Below, one piece after another: positions 51,688-59,274 of a stretch of DNA of 64,000 bases; position 1 is the first letter of the stretch; every line of letters starts with the position of its first letter. This DNA comes from Acidicapsa ligni (GTDB lineage Bacteria > Acidobacteriota > Terriglobia > Terriglobales > Acidobacteriaceae): NCBI RefSeq assembly GCF_025685655.1, contig NZ_JAGSYG010000001.1, positions 558,001 through 622,000 of the forward strand, in the 5' to 3' direction. The translations under genes were made by a program, and so were the position numbers. The notes beneath the pieces are model-generated. The model had not been told where the DNA came from. It ran no database searches and saw only the letters and a program-made list of their open reading frames with translations.

Positions 51688-51716
51688 TTGACGTATCGAT
51701 TTTCTGTAATTAAATC
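51688..51716 (+). promoter_or_regulatory. Candidate promoter for pyrB
   Basis: TTGACG (51688-51693), a 17-bp spacer and TAAATC (51711-51716) lie between pyrR and pyrB. Downstream, GACGGG (near 51726) and CCCGTC (near 51760) could pair as a leader stem. Confidence 0.35.
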
Positions 51717-51793
51717 TTAGACCGGACGGGACTGTTCGTACGCGAGTGTTCCTCTTGCGCCCGTCTCAGGTGTTCGTGAGTTGTGTGTCTCTT

Positions 51794-52828
51794 ATGACTG
51801 AAAAAGTTACTTCCATCCCTCGCGTGCATACGCTTCCTGCGATGCCGGTTTCGCGACTTCCCTTTCCTGTTGGATCTTCTCTGGACCGCTCGGTCACTTC
51901 GGTGACTTTGCTGAGCCTGGAGACGATCCATGAGATTCTTGCGCTGGCTACCGTGCTTGAGGAAGAAGATCCGTTGAAGCGGGCGGAGCGCTTGGCGAAG
52001 CGGCGGATTGCGCTGCTCTTCTATGAGTCCTCGACGCGGACACGCACCAGCTTTGAGCTGGCGGCGAAGGGGTTAGGCGCGGATACGACGCTGGTTTCGA
52101 GTTTGTCGTCGAGCATTGAAAAAGGCGAGACGCTGAAGGATACGGGTTTGACGCTGCGGGCATTGGGTGCGGAGGCGATTATTCTGCGGCATCCTAACTC
52201 GGGCGCGCCGTGGCTGCTGGAGCGCGAGACGCAGTTGCCAATCCTGAATGCGGGCGATGGAATGCATGAGCATCCTTCGCAGGCATTGCTGGATTTGCGG
52301 ACGATGCTGGCGCATTTGCGGCCGGGTGTGGAGGCGATTACGGCGGAGACTCTGGCTGGCGTTACGGTGACGATTGTTGGAGACATTTTGCATAGCCGGG
52401 TGGCGCGAAGCAATATGCTGCTGCTGCCGAAGCTGGGTGCGCGAGTGATTTTGTGCGGGCCTTCGCAGTTGTTGCCGGATATGGCGGCGCAGGCTGGGCC
52501 GGGTGTGACGATTGAGCGCGATTTTGAGAAGGCGCTGGCGCAGTCGCAGGTGGTGATGATGCTGCGTATCCAGGCGGAGCGGCTGGCGGGTGTGCAGCTT
52601 GATCTGGAAGAGTACAAGGCCAAATATCAACTGACTGCGGAGCGGTTGGCGGCTCATGCTCCGAAGGCGCTGGTGATGCATCCGGGGCCGATTATTCGGG
52701 GGCTGGAGTTGACGAGCGAGGTAGCGGATGGGCCGCAGTCGCTGATTTTGGAGCAGGTGCGGCATGGTGTGGCGATTCGCATGGCGTTGGTGGCGCGAGC
52801 GCTTGCCGGGAATAAGGTGGGCGCATGA
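51794..52828 (+). CDS. pyrB: Aspartate carbamoyltransferase catalytic subunit PyrB
   Basis: PyrB condenses carbamoyl phosphate and aspartate, the second pyrimidine step. The 344-residue protein has the carbamoyl-phosphate loop 'FYESSTRTRTSFELAAKGLG', 'SSSIEKGETLKDTGLTLRALG' and 'NAGDGMHEHPSQALLDLRTM'. The domain ends 'MLRIQAERL' then 'ALVMHPGPIIRGLELTSEVADG', a normal end block. The N-terminal ~25 residues are extra compared with most PyrBs. ATG at 51794 is used; a TTG at 51746 is possible. Its stop overlaps the pyrC start (ATGA), so translation is coupled. No pyrI-type regulatory subunit is present. Confidence 0.94.
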   Translation: MTEKVTSIPRVHTLPAMPVSRLPFPVGSSLDRSVTSVTLLSLETIHEILALATVLEEEDPLKRAERLAKRRIALLFYESSTRTRTSFELAAKGLGADTTLVSSLSSSIEKGETLKDTGLTLRALGAEAIILRHPNSGAPWLLERETQLPILNAGDGMHEHPSQALLDLRTMLAHLRPGVEAITAETLAGVTVTIVGDILHSRVARSNMLLLPKLGARVILCGPSQLLPDMAAQAGPGVTIERDFEKALAQSQVVMMLRIQAERLAGVQLDLEEYKAKYQLTAERLAAHAPKALVMHPGPIIRGLELTSEVADGPQSLILEQVRHGVAIRMALVARALAGNKVGA

Positions 52829-54144
52829 GTGTTAGCGAGATTGTGATTCGTGGTGGACATCTGATCGATCCGGCGGCTGGTATCGACGGGCTGAAGGATG
52901 TGGTTTTACGCGATGGGCGCGTGGCGGAGATTGCTGCTTCGGGTAAGGCTAAAGCGGCGAAGGACGCGCAGATTATCGACGCGAAGGGGCTGACGGTTGC
53001 GCCGGGGCTGGTGGATATTCATGTGCATCTGCGTGAGCCGGGACAGGGGTACAAGGAGACGATCGCGACGGGAACGGCGGCTGCGGCTGCGGGTGGATTT
53101 ACCTCGGTAGCGGCGATGCCGAATACGGTGCCGACGAACGATTCGCCGGAGATTACGCGGTGGATGCAGGCTCCTGAGCGCGGGGCTTCGGTGCGGGTGT
53201 TTCCGATTGGGGCTGCGACGCGGGCGCTGAAGGGCGAGGTGCTGAACGACTATGCCGCGCTGAAGGCTGCCGGGGTGGTTGCGGTGACGGATGATGGTCA
53301 TCCGATTTTGAAGGACAACATCATGCGCGAGGTGCTGATCAATGCAACGCGCAATGGATTGTCGGTCATTCAACATGCGGAAGACACGCGGTTGACGGGC
53401 GGATGCAGCATGAATGCCGGGGCGATGGCTTTTCGGCTTGGGCTGCGCGGGATGCCTCCCGAGGCGGAGTATGGGCTGGTTGAGCGGGATATCCGGCTGG
53501 TGAGTGAGTTGGCGAAGGACGCGAAGCTGGCCCATGCGCACTTGCATGTGGCGCATACTTCGACGGCGCAGGCGGTAGCGGCGGTGCGTCAGGCTCGCCG
53601 CAACGGGCTGCGGGTGACGTGCGAGGTTGCTCCGCATCACTTTTTGATGACCGAGGAGCATGTGGGCGACTATGACACGCATGCCAAGATGAATCCGCCA
53701 CTGCGTTCGGCGGCGGATCGGGACGCGATGATTGAGGGGCTTTTGGATGGGGTGGTGGATGCGATTGCCACGGACCATGCTCCTCATGCGGCGCATGAAA
53801 AGGAAGTGGAGTTTGAGCGCGCGCCGAATGGTATTACCGGGCTGGAGTCCGCGCTGGGACTGAGCCTGCGCTGGCTGCACCACGAGTGGAAGATGCCATT
53901 GGGCCGCGTGCTGAGCCTGTTGAGCGCGCAGCCTGCAGCTCTGCTGGGGCTGAAGGGTCGCGGGACGCTGACGGTCGGAAGCTATGCCGATGTGATGATC
54001 TTCGACCCGAAGCAGGAGTGGGTTTTCCGAGCCAGGGATTCAAAGTCGAAGTCGAAGAACACTCCGTTTGACGGCTGGACGATGCAGGGCAAGGTTCACT
54101 GGACGATCAGCGAGGGACGGGTTGTTTATAAGGCTGGGGTCTGA
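52825..54144 (+). CDS. pyrC: Dihydroorotase PyrC
   Basis: PyrC cyclises carbamoyl aspartate to dihydroorotate. The 439-residue protein is the class I type: metal site 'GLVDIHVHLREPGQGYKE', 'MPNTVPTNDSPE', 'IQHAEDTRLTGG', 'HLHVAHTSTAQAV', 'EVAPHHFLMTEEH' and the catalytic 'AIATDHAPHAAHEKEVEFERAPNGITGLESAL' (split). All expected histidines and the catalytic aspartate are present. It overlaps pyrB by four bases. Class I dihydroorotases can form complexes with PyrB, consistent with the coupled genes. Confidence 0.94.
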   Translation: MSVSEIVIRGGHLIDPAAGIDGLKDVVLRDGRVAEIAASGKAKAAKDAQIIDAKGLTVAPGLVDIHVHLREPGQGYKETIATGTAAAAAGGFTSVAAMPNTVPTNDSPEITRWMQAPERGASVRVFPIGAATRALKGEVLNDYAALKAAGVVAVTDDGHPILKDNIMREVLINATRNGLSVIQHAEDTRLTGGCSMNAGAMAFRLGLRGMPPEAEYGLVERDIRLVSELAKDAKLAHAHLHVAHTSTAQAVAAVRQARRNGLRVTCEVAPHHFLMTEEHVGDYDTHAKMNPPLRSAADRDAMIEGLLDGVVDAIATDHAPHAAHEKEVEFERAPNGITGLESALGLSLRWLHHEWKMPLGRVLSLLSAQPAALLGLKGRGTLTVGSYADVMIFDPKQEWVFRARDSKSKSKNTPFDGWTMQGKVHWTISEGRVVYKAGV

Positions 54145-54162
54145 TTCCCTGATACATGGGGA

Positions 54163-55230
54163 TTATGGGATCAGGCCCTCTTTGCGCAGGCGGGTGAAGA
54201 GGTCGAAGAAGCTCTCGTCTGTAGCCTGGTAATCGAGGAAGCCGAGTTTGCGGCTCTTGCTCATGTCGGTGACTACTTCGATGGGGCGTCCGAGGTCGGC
54301 GTCGGTGTGCCAGGGCGAGACGAGACGCCGCAGGTCTGGTTCGACCAGCTCGTATTTGTCGGCGATATTGGTCCAGATGGGGGCGGCATCTGCCAGTTGC
54401 AGTTCGAGTGGCGTTGGGTGGTCGGGATAGGGCTCAGCGCGTAGTCCAAACCACTCGGCCAGCTCGCTCCACATCCAGCTCCAGCGGAAAACGTCGCCGT
54501 TGACTACATTGAATGCCTGGTTGCGCGCGGCGTGGGTGGTGGCTGCCCATTGCAAATGGCTGGCAAGCTGGCGAGCGTCGGTCATGTCGGTGAGTCCGTT
54601 CCACTGCGCGGAGGAACCGGGAAATACGAATGGGCGCCCGGTCTCGCGGCAGATGGAGGCGTAGACGGCGAGGGTTACGCCCATGTTCATGGCATTGCCG
54701 ACGGCGAAACCTATGACGGTGTGCGGACGATGAATGCTCCAACTGAAGCCGTCACGCGCCGCGGCGGCGTACACCTCATCCTCTTGCGCGTAGTAGAAGT
54801 TTTCCACGTCGAGTCGGCCTTGCTTTTCGCGGAAGGGCGTAGCGGGCAGCGTGCCTTTACCGTAGTTTTCGAAGGGGCCGAGGTAGTGTTTGAGGCCGGT
54901 CACGAGTGCTACATGCTCAACCGAACCGGAGGCAGAAACGGCATTGAGCAGATTGCGGACCATGGCGCTGTTGACACGGATATTTTCGGCTTCGGTGGAA
55001 TTGCGCAGCCAGGAGGTCAGGAAAATATGGGTTGGCTTGATGCCATTCAGTGCTGACTGAAGCTGGCCGGTGTTCAGCAGATCTGCGGCGATGGGCTGGA
55101 TATCAGTTGACGCAGATGGGTTGCGGGCGAGGCCGAAAACATTCCAATCCTCCTGACTGATGAGCCGGTTGGCGAGGGTGAGGCCGACGATGCCAGTGGA
55201 GCCAACGACGAGAGCTGTCTTTTTTGCCAC
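54163..55230 (-). CDS. PRISE-like short-chain NAD(P)-dependent reductase
   Basis: A 355-residue extended SDR. The cofactor loop is 'ALVVGSTGIVGLTLANRL'. The sequence 'ENFYYAQEDEVYAAAARDGFSWSIHRPHTVIGFAVGNAMNMGVTLAVYASI' (split) matches the PRISE (progesterone 5-beta-reductase/iridoid synthase-like) group, and 'FVFPGSSAQWNGLTDMTDA' follows. PRISE enzymes reduce activated C=C bonds of enones. The start is GTG at 55230 with AGGAGTT upstream. The bacterial substrate is unknown. Confidence 0.85.
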   Translation of the reverse strand: MAKKTALVVGSTGIVGLTLANRLISQEDWNVFGLARNPSASTDIQPIAADLLNTGQLQSALNGIKPTHIFLTSWLRNSTEAENIRVNSAMVRNLLNAVSASGSVEHVALVTGLKHYLGPFENYGKGTLPATPFREKQGRLDVENFYYAQEDEVYAAAARDGFSWSIHRPHTVIGFAVGNAMNMGVTLAVYASICRETGRPFVFPGSSAQWNGLTDMTDARQLASHLQWAATTHAARNQAFNVVNGDVFRWSWMWSELAEWFGLRAEPYPDHPTPLELQLADAAPIWTNIADKYELVEPDLRRLVSPWHTDADLGRPIEVVTDMSKSRKLGFLDYQATDESFFDLFTRLRKEGLIP

Positions 55231-55302
55231 AAGAACTCCTGATACACGCGATGCCGGACGCGACTGTGCGCACTTCTCAGATGCTTTTCAGTACCCGAGG
55301 AT

Positions 55303-56166
55303 TCAGCCCTTGCGGCGGTAGAGGATTTGAAATTCGTAAGTTTCGTTGGCTGGGAAGAGCGAGGCTACGTGGCGCAGGCGTTCGGCCAGAGCTGGTGCGG
55401 CCAGGAGTGGGTACTCGCGTTCGCGGAGGTCGTGGTAGTCGAAGTCGAGCGACAGGGAGAGCATGTAGATGGCCAGCGCGTCGGAGAAGGCGGATTCTTC
55501 GAAGTTCTTGCGGGCTCGCTCGTCGGTAGGCATGGCGACGCCCTCAGCATTGGTGATGGGGTCGAGAGCGCGGCGGCGGGTTTCCCATGCGTCCTGGCTG
55601 GTTTCTCCACGGACAGCGGCCTGGGCCTGTGACCATGCGAGTGAGGCAAAACTTTCGGGAACTCCGACGGCATCGACGAAGTTGTGGGCGACGTTGATGA
55701 AGAACTCAAAGGAGAGGCCGAAACGGTCGTCTACCAGGCGGGTGGAGAGGAAAACGCCTTCGAGGGGGCCGGTTGTCAGCGGGAGAGTCACGTTGCGATG
55801 GCAGATGGCGCGGTCGCCCAGGTCAATGGTGTAGGAGGGGGCTACGACGGTTTGTTCGGCGTCGCCATTTCCTTCATGAATGACCAGCGGGACGAAGTAG
55901 TAGCAGCGCTTTTCCAGGGCCGGGACGAGGCCACGTGGAACCGCGGCTACGAGGCGCTCCAGTTCCGGCTGGGCGATGCGAGTCTCACCCCAGGCAGCAT
56001 AGCGAAGGCCGTTGACGGCGGTGGCGATGGGGGCCTGGCTGGCGACGAGTTCGGCGGACTGAGGTCCGGTTGGCCGGGACTCGGTCGGGGCAGAGGTAGC
56101 GGACGCGGGGACCGCAGGCTGCATTTCTTCGGGCTGGTTTTCTTCTGTTTGCACGGGTATGGACAC
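55303..56166 (-). CDS. Conserved-looking protein of unknown function
   Basis: A 287-residue protein with an N-terminal disordered, Pro/Glu/Ala-rich ~45 residues and a folded remainder. Strands such as 'RCYYFVPLVIHEGNGDAEQTVVAPSYTIDLGDRAICHRNVTLPL' (split) and 'LVDDRFGLSFEFFINVAHNFVD' are notable, with a conserved-looking end 'ANETYEFQILYRRKG'. No signal peptide or catalytic motif was recognised. The start is GTG at 56166 with AAGGAG upstream. The family is not recognised. Confidence 0.6.
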   Translation of the reverse strand: MSIPVQTEENQPEEMQPAVPASATSAPTESRPTGPQSAELVASQAPIATAVNGLRYAAWGETRIAQPELERLVAAVPRGLVPALEKRCYYFVPLVIHEGNGDAEQTVVAPSYTIDLGDRAICHRNVTLPLTTGPLEGVFLSTRLVDDRFGLSFEFFINVAHNFVDAVGVPESFASLAWSQAQAAVRGETSQDAWETRRRALDPITNAEGVAMPTDERARKNFEESAFSDALAIYMLSLSLDFDYHDLREREYPLLAAPALAERLRHVASLFPANETYEFQILYRRKG

Positions 56167-56272
56167 GACTCCTTATACTAAAACGTGCGGGCGGTTCCTG
56201 CACGGATTGGTTCCGAGACACTGGGTTTTAGAGGCAGGCGAGAGCTGGCCGGATTCACTGGAGGCGGAGAAA

Positions 56273-56572
56273 ATGAGCAACTACACGAGTGGTTCGCAGC
56301 GCGTTGGTGGGTCGTTTCTGGGCTTTCCGCTGGAGGGGTTTGGGCTGTTTACGAGCCTGTTGCTGACGGTGGCTTCGGGGTTTCTGGCGTTCTTCCTGGT
56401 GACGGCGCTTTCGATCTTCGGTCTGCTGGGATGGAATTTGATCGGGCACCATTCGGTCAATTACGCCAATAGCTATTTATTTTTCGGTTTTCCGACGGCG
56501 GTGGCGGTGTGGACGGTGGCGCTGCTGGTGTTTGGATCGTTGTGGATCCGGGCGAAGATCACCGCGAAGTAA
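56273..56572 (+). CDS. Small two-helix membrane protein
   Basis: A 99-residue protein with a glycine-rich N-terminus ('[17 protein letters not shown]'). A long hydrophobic helix ('[30 protein letters not shown]') and a second one ('[23 protein letters not shown]') follow. GGAGGCGGAG precedes the ATG at 56273; the frame is open from further upstream but without membrane or domain signals there. No family assigned. Confidence 0.6.
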   Translation: MSNYTSGSQRVGGSFLGFPLEGFGLFTSLLLTVASGFLAFFLVTALSIFGLLGWNLIGHHSVNYANSYLFFGFPTAVAVWTVALLVFGSLWIRAKITAK

Positions 56573-56610
56573 TCCCGTCCTGTCGAGTGTCTGCTGCTAC
56601 ACTCCGGGAC

Positions 56611-58344
56611 ATGCTTCGAAGATCGGGGCGCTTTGCCCTTTCTGCTACTTCCCTTTTCCTCTTCTGCCTGCCGATGGCCGGTCCGGCATTTGGGGCTGTT
56701 ACGCCGCACAGGCAGGTTTCTGCTGCTGCCAAGGCTGCGCCTAAACAGGCTGGACGGCAACAGGATGCACGGCTGGCGGCGCGCATTCATGCGTTGCTTG
56801 CCGATCCGGCGCTGGGCCATGCGCATTTTGGAATCAGTGTGACGACGCTGGCCGGGGAGCGGCTGTTTGGCCTGGATGATGGACAGTTGTTTGTGCCTGC
56901 TTCGAATGCCAAATTGTTGACGACGGCGGCGGCGTTTGCGCTGTTGCCGGTGGATACGATGACCTGGACTACCAACGTGGTGAGTGATGGGGCAGTGGAT
57001 GCGAATGGCGAATTGCATGGCAACCTGGTGCTGCTGGGGACGGGCGATCCGACGATGAGCGGGCAGGCCTATCCGTACAGAAGCAGGGCGGAACAGGCCA
57101 AGGCTGAGGCTGAGGAGGCGGGGACTTCTACTCCACCCGATCCGCTGAAGGCATTGGAGGCGATGGCCGACCAGGTGGTTAAGTCTGGTGTTCGCAGTGT
57201 GCAGGGCGATGTGGTGGGCGATGACAGTTTTTTTGTGAGTGAGCCGTATGGATCGGGATGGAGTTGGGATGATCTGGACTGGAGCTACGGTGCTCCGGCG
57301 TCGGCGCTTACGGTAAATGACAATACCGTCACGTTGCATTTGTTGCCGGAGAGTACTGGCGCGGCTGCGCCTTCAGCGGGAGATGCGGCGCCTTCGCCGC
57401 CGACGGGTCTGGCAACGGCTTCGAAGACGGGAAAGCTGGTGGCATCGTGGGTTCCGGATACGGCTTACTACACGGTGGATGGAGCGATGACGGTAGCTGC
57501 GGGGATCAGGGACGAACCGGGATTGGACCGGCGTCCGGGGTCGCTCGCTGTGCGGGTATGGGGCACTGGTCCGGCGACGGGTTTTCATGCGTCGCTGGCC
57601 ATTGAGGATCCGGCAGAGTATGCTGCGCGGTCGTTGCAGGCGATGCTGGCGGCGAGGGGTGTTTCGGTGACGGGGCATGCTCGTGCACAACATCGGCTAT
57701 CGACGGTTACGGAGGATTACGGCGATCAGCAGGATGAGGCTATGTCGCTGAATCCGATCACATCCGGGACTGTGGCTGCGCCTTTGATGGGGCGGAGGGT
57801 GCTGGCTTCGCATGTTTCTGTGCCGATGGCGGAGGACCTGTTGCTGACCAACAAGGTGAGTCAGAATCTGCATGCCGAGTTGATGTTGCGGCTGCTGGGG
57901 CGCGAAGTTGGAACGGATGGCAGCATTGCGCAGGGGGCTCGCGTGGTGCGGCAGTTTTTACGTGGAGCGGGCGTGACGCCGGAGGATTTTTTCTTCTATG
58001 ACGGGTCGGGCATGAGCGCGAATGACCTGATCGCTCCGCGAGCCTATACGACGCTGCTTGCCTATGCGGCCGGGCAGCCGTGGGGTGAGGCATGGAAATC
58101 GACGTTCCCGATTGCGGGTGTGGACGGGACGCTGGCGCGGCGATTTACAGGGACTCCGCTGCAGGGAAAATTGTTCGCCAAGACGGGCACGCTGAACGAG
58201 GTGAATGCGCTTTCGGGATATCTGACGGCCAAGAGCGGAAGGACGATTGTTTTTTCGATCCTGGTGAATGGGCATCTGCCGGGGAGCAATGTTGAAACTC
58301 ACGCGATGGATAAGGTCTGCGCGGCGATTGCGGCGGTGGAGTAG
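56611..58344 (+). CDS. dacB: D-alanyl-D-alanine carboxypeptidase/endopeptidase DacB (PBP4, S13)
   Basis: A 577-residue periplasmic penicillin-binding protein of peptidase family S13. A signal peptide ('[21 protein letters not shown]') comes first. The catalytic motifs are S98-N-A-K101 ('[19 protein letters not shown]'), S-A-N ('[12 protein letters not shown]') and K-T-G ('[18 protein letters not shown]'). It trims and cuts peptidoglycan cross-links. '[11 protein letters not shown]' is the family loop. A longer frame to 56509 lacks a signal-like start, so ATG at 56611 is chosen. Confidence 0.93.
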   Translation: MLRRSGRFALSATSLFLFCLPMAGPAFGAVTPHRQVSAAAKAAPKQAGRQQDARLAARIHALLADPALGHAHFGISVTTLAGERLFGLDDGQLFVPASNAKLLTTAAAFALLPVDTMTWTTNVVSDGAVDANGELHGNLVLLGTGDPTMSGQAYPYRSRAEQAKAEAEEAGTSTPPDPLKALEAMADQVVKSGVRSVQGDVVGDDSFFVSEPYGSGWSWDDLDWSYGAPASALTVNDNTVTLHLLPESTGAAAPSAGDAAPSPPTGLATASKTGKLVASWVPDTAYYTVDGAMTVAAGIRDEPGLDRRPGSLAVRVWGTGPATGFHASLAIEDPAEYAARSLQAMLAARGVSVTGHARAQHRLSTVTEDYGDQQDEAMSLNPITSGTVAAPLMGRRVLASHVSVPMAEDLLLTNKVSQNLHAELMLRLLGREVGTDGSIAQGARVVRQFLRGAGVTPEDFFFYDGSGMSANDLIAPRAYTTLLAYAAGQPWGEAWKSTFPIAGVDGTLARRFTGTPLQGKLFAKTGTLNEVNALSGYLTAKSGRTIVFSILVNGHLPGSNVETHAMDKVCAAIAAVE

Positions 58345-58374
58345 CGGCGGTGTGATGGGTTGTGGGGCGTGGTG

Positions 58375-58414
58375 TCAAATTCTCAAAGTGTCAAAATATC
58401 AAACTGCCAAAGTA
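58375..58414. repeat. 8-bp tandem repeat (TCAAANNN, five units)
   Basis: Five consecutive octamers start TCAAA or CCAAA: TCAAATTC, TCAAAGTG, TCAAAATA, TCAAACTG and CCAAAGTA. They sit between dacB and the cytochrome gene, ending 12 bp before its ATG, where no Shine-Dalgarno is seen. Confidence 0.6.
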
Positions 58415-58426
58415 TCATTGCGCTAG

Positions 58427-58807
58427 ATGTTCTTTCGTTCTCGAATTGCTTATGCCTCTTCTCCGTGCCTGATTGTGCTGGCTCTCGTGCTGGTCTCGGG
58501 GCTGGCGCTTACCGGGTGCAAACCGCTGCCTCCATCGAAGCCTGCCGCGGAGTTTACGCCGGATGAGGCGCGGGGGGCGCAGGTATTTCACGCGTATTGC
58601 GCGCGGTGCCATTATCCGACGACGACCAGGGGGCTGAAAGGCCCGGGTTTGCAGGCGCTGACCAAGCTGAAGGAGATGCCTTCGGGTACTCCGCCGACGG
58701 ATGAGCGGATCATGCAGACGATTCGGCATGGGCATGGGATGATGCAACCTGTTCCAGTGGAGGATGAGGATATGCAATATCTGCTGGCATACCTGCATAC
58801 GCTATGA
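58427..58807 (+). CDS. Mono-heme cytochrome c, lipoprotein
   Basis: A 126-residue protein with a lipoprotein signal ('CLIVLALVLVSGLALTGC', lipobox L-T-G-C). One c-type heme site is C-A-R-C-H ('FHAYCARCHYPTTT'), and the distal methionine is probably in 'HGMMQPVPVEDEDMQYLLAYLHTL'. It fits class I cytochrome c, anchored to the membrane as an electron carrier. It overlaps the downstream membrane protein start by four bases (ATGA), so the two are an operon. Confidence 0.88.
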   Translation: MFFRSRIAYASSPCLIVLALVLVSGLALTGCKPLPPSKPAAEFTPDEARGAQVFHAYCARCHYPTTTRGLKGPGLQALTKLKEMPSGTPPTDERIMQTIRHGHGMMQPVPVEDEDMQYLLAYLHTL

Positions 58808-59247
58808 GCGACGAAATCAAGAATACAAATCTGGATGACAGCGAGCTGAATAATACGGGGCCGGATGAGTTGACGGCGAAGGTCAGTCTCGATCCTGCCG
58901 CGGACCCGGTTGCCGGTAAGGGAAAGTTTGTGTTGCTACCGGGGCTGGTGGCGATTGGCCTCTACATGCTGGTGCTGGCGACGGTGGTGGCTTTCCGGGT
59001 GGTGGGAGGGACGTTTTCGCCACTGTTTCTGATTGTCGCGGCGCTGTTTGTGGCGGCCAGCTTTGGGCTGCTGCGGTTGTTTCGCTGGGCGTGGGCGCTG
59101 ACGCTATCGGCAGTGTTTTTGCTGATGAGCTACAACCTGTGGTTGTTTGCTTCAGAGAAGCAGGCACCGGGCGCGGTGCAGGGGTTGTTGAATCTTGTGT
59201 TCTTTCTTTACCTGATTCGCGTGGATGTTCGCTCGCGGTTGAGGTAG
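58804..59247 (+). CDS. Four-helix membrane protein linked to the cytochrome
   Basis: A 147-residue protein. A charged N-terminal ~35 residues precedes about four hydrophobic segments: 'FVLLPGLVAIGLYMLVLATVVAF', 'LFLIVAALFVAASFGLL', 'WALTLSAVFLLMSYNLWLF' and 'LLNLVFFLYLIRVDV'. No family was recognised. Overlap with the cytochrome suggests it anchors or serves the same electron pathway, but that is inference. Confidence 0.65.
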   Translation: MSDEIKNTNLDDSELNNTGPDELTAKVSLDPAADPVAGKGKFVLLPGLVAIGLYMLVLATVVAFRVVGGTFSPLFLIVAALFVAASFGLLRLFRWAWALTLSAVFLLMSYNLWLFASEKQAPGAVQGLLNLVFFLYLIRVDVRSRLR

Positions 59248-59274
59248 GGCCTGATTTTAGAGCGAAGGATGCTT

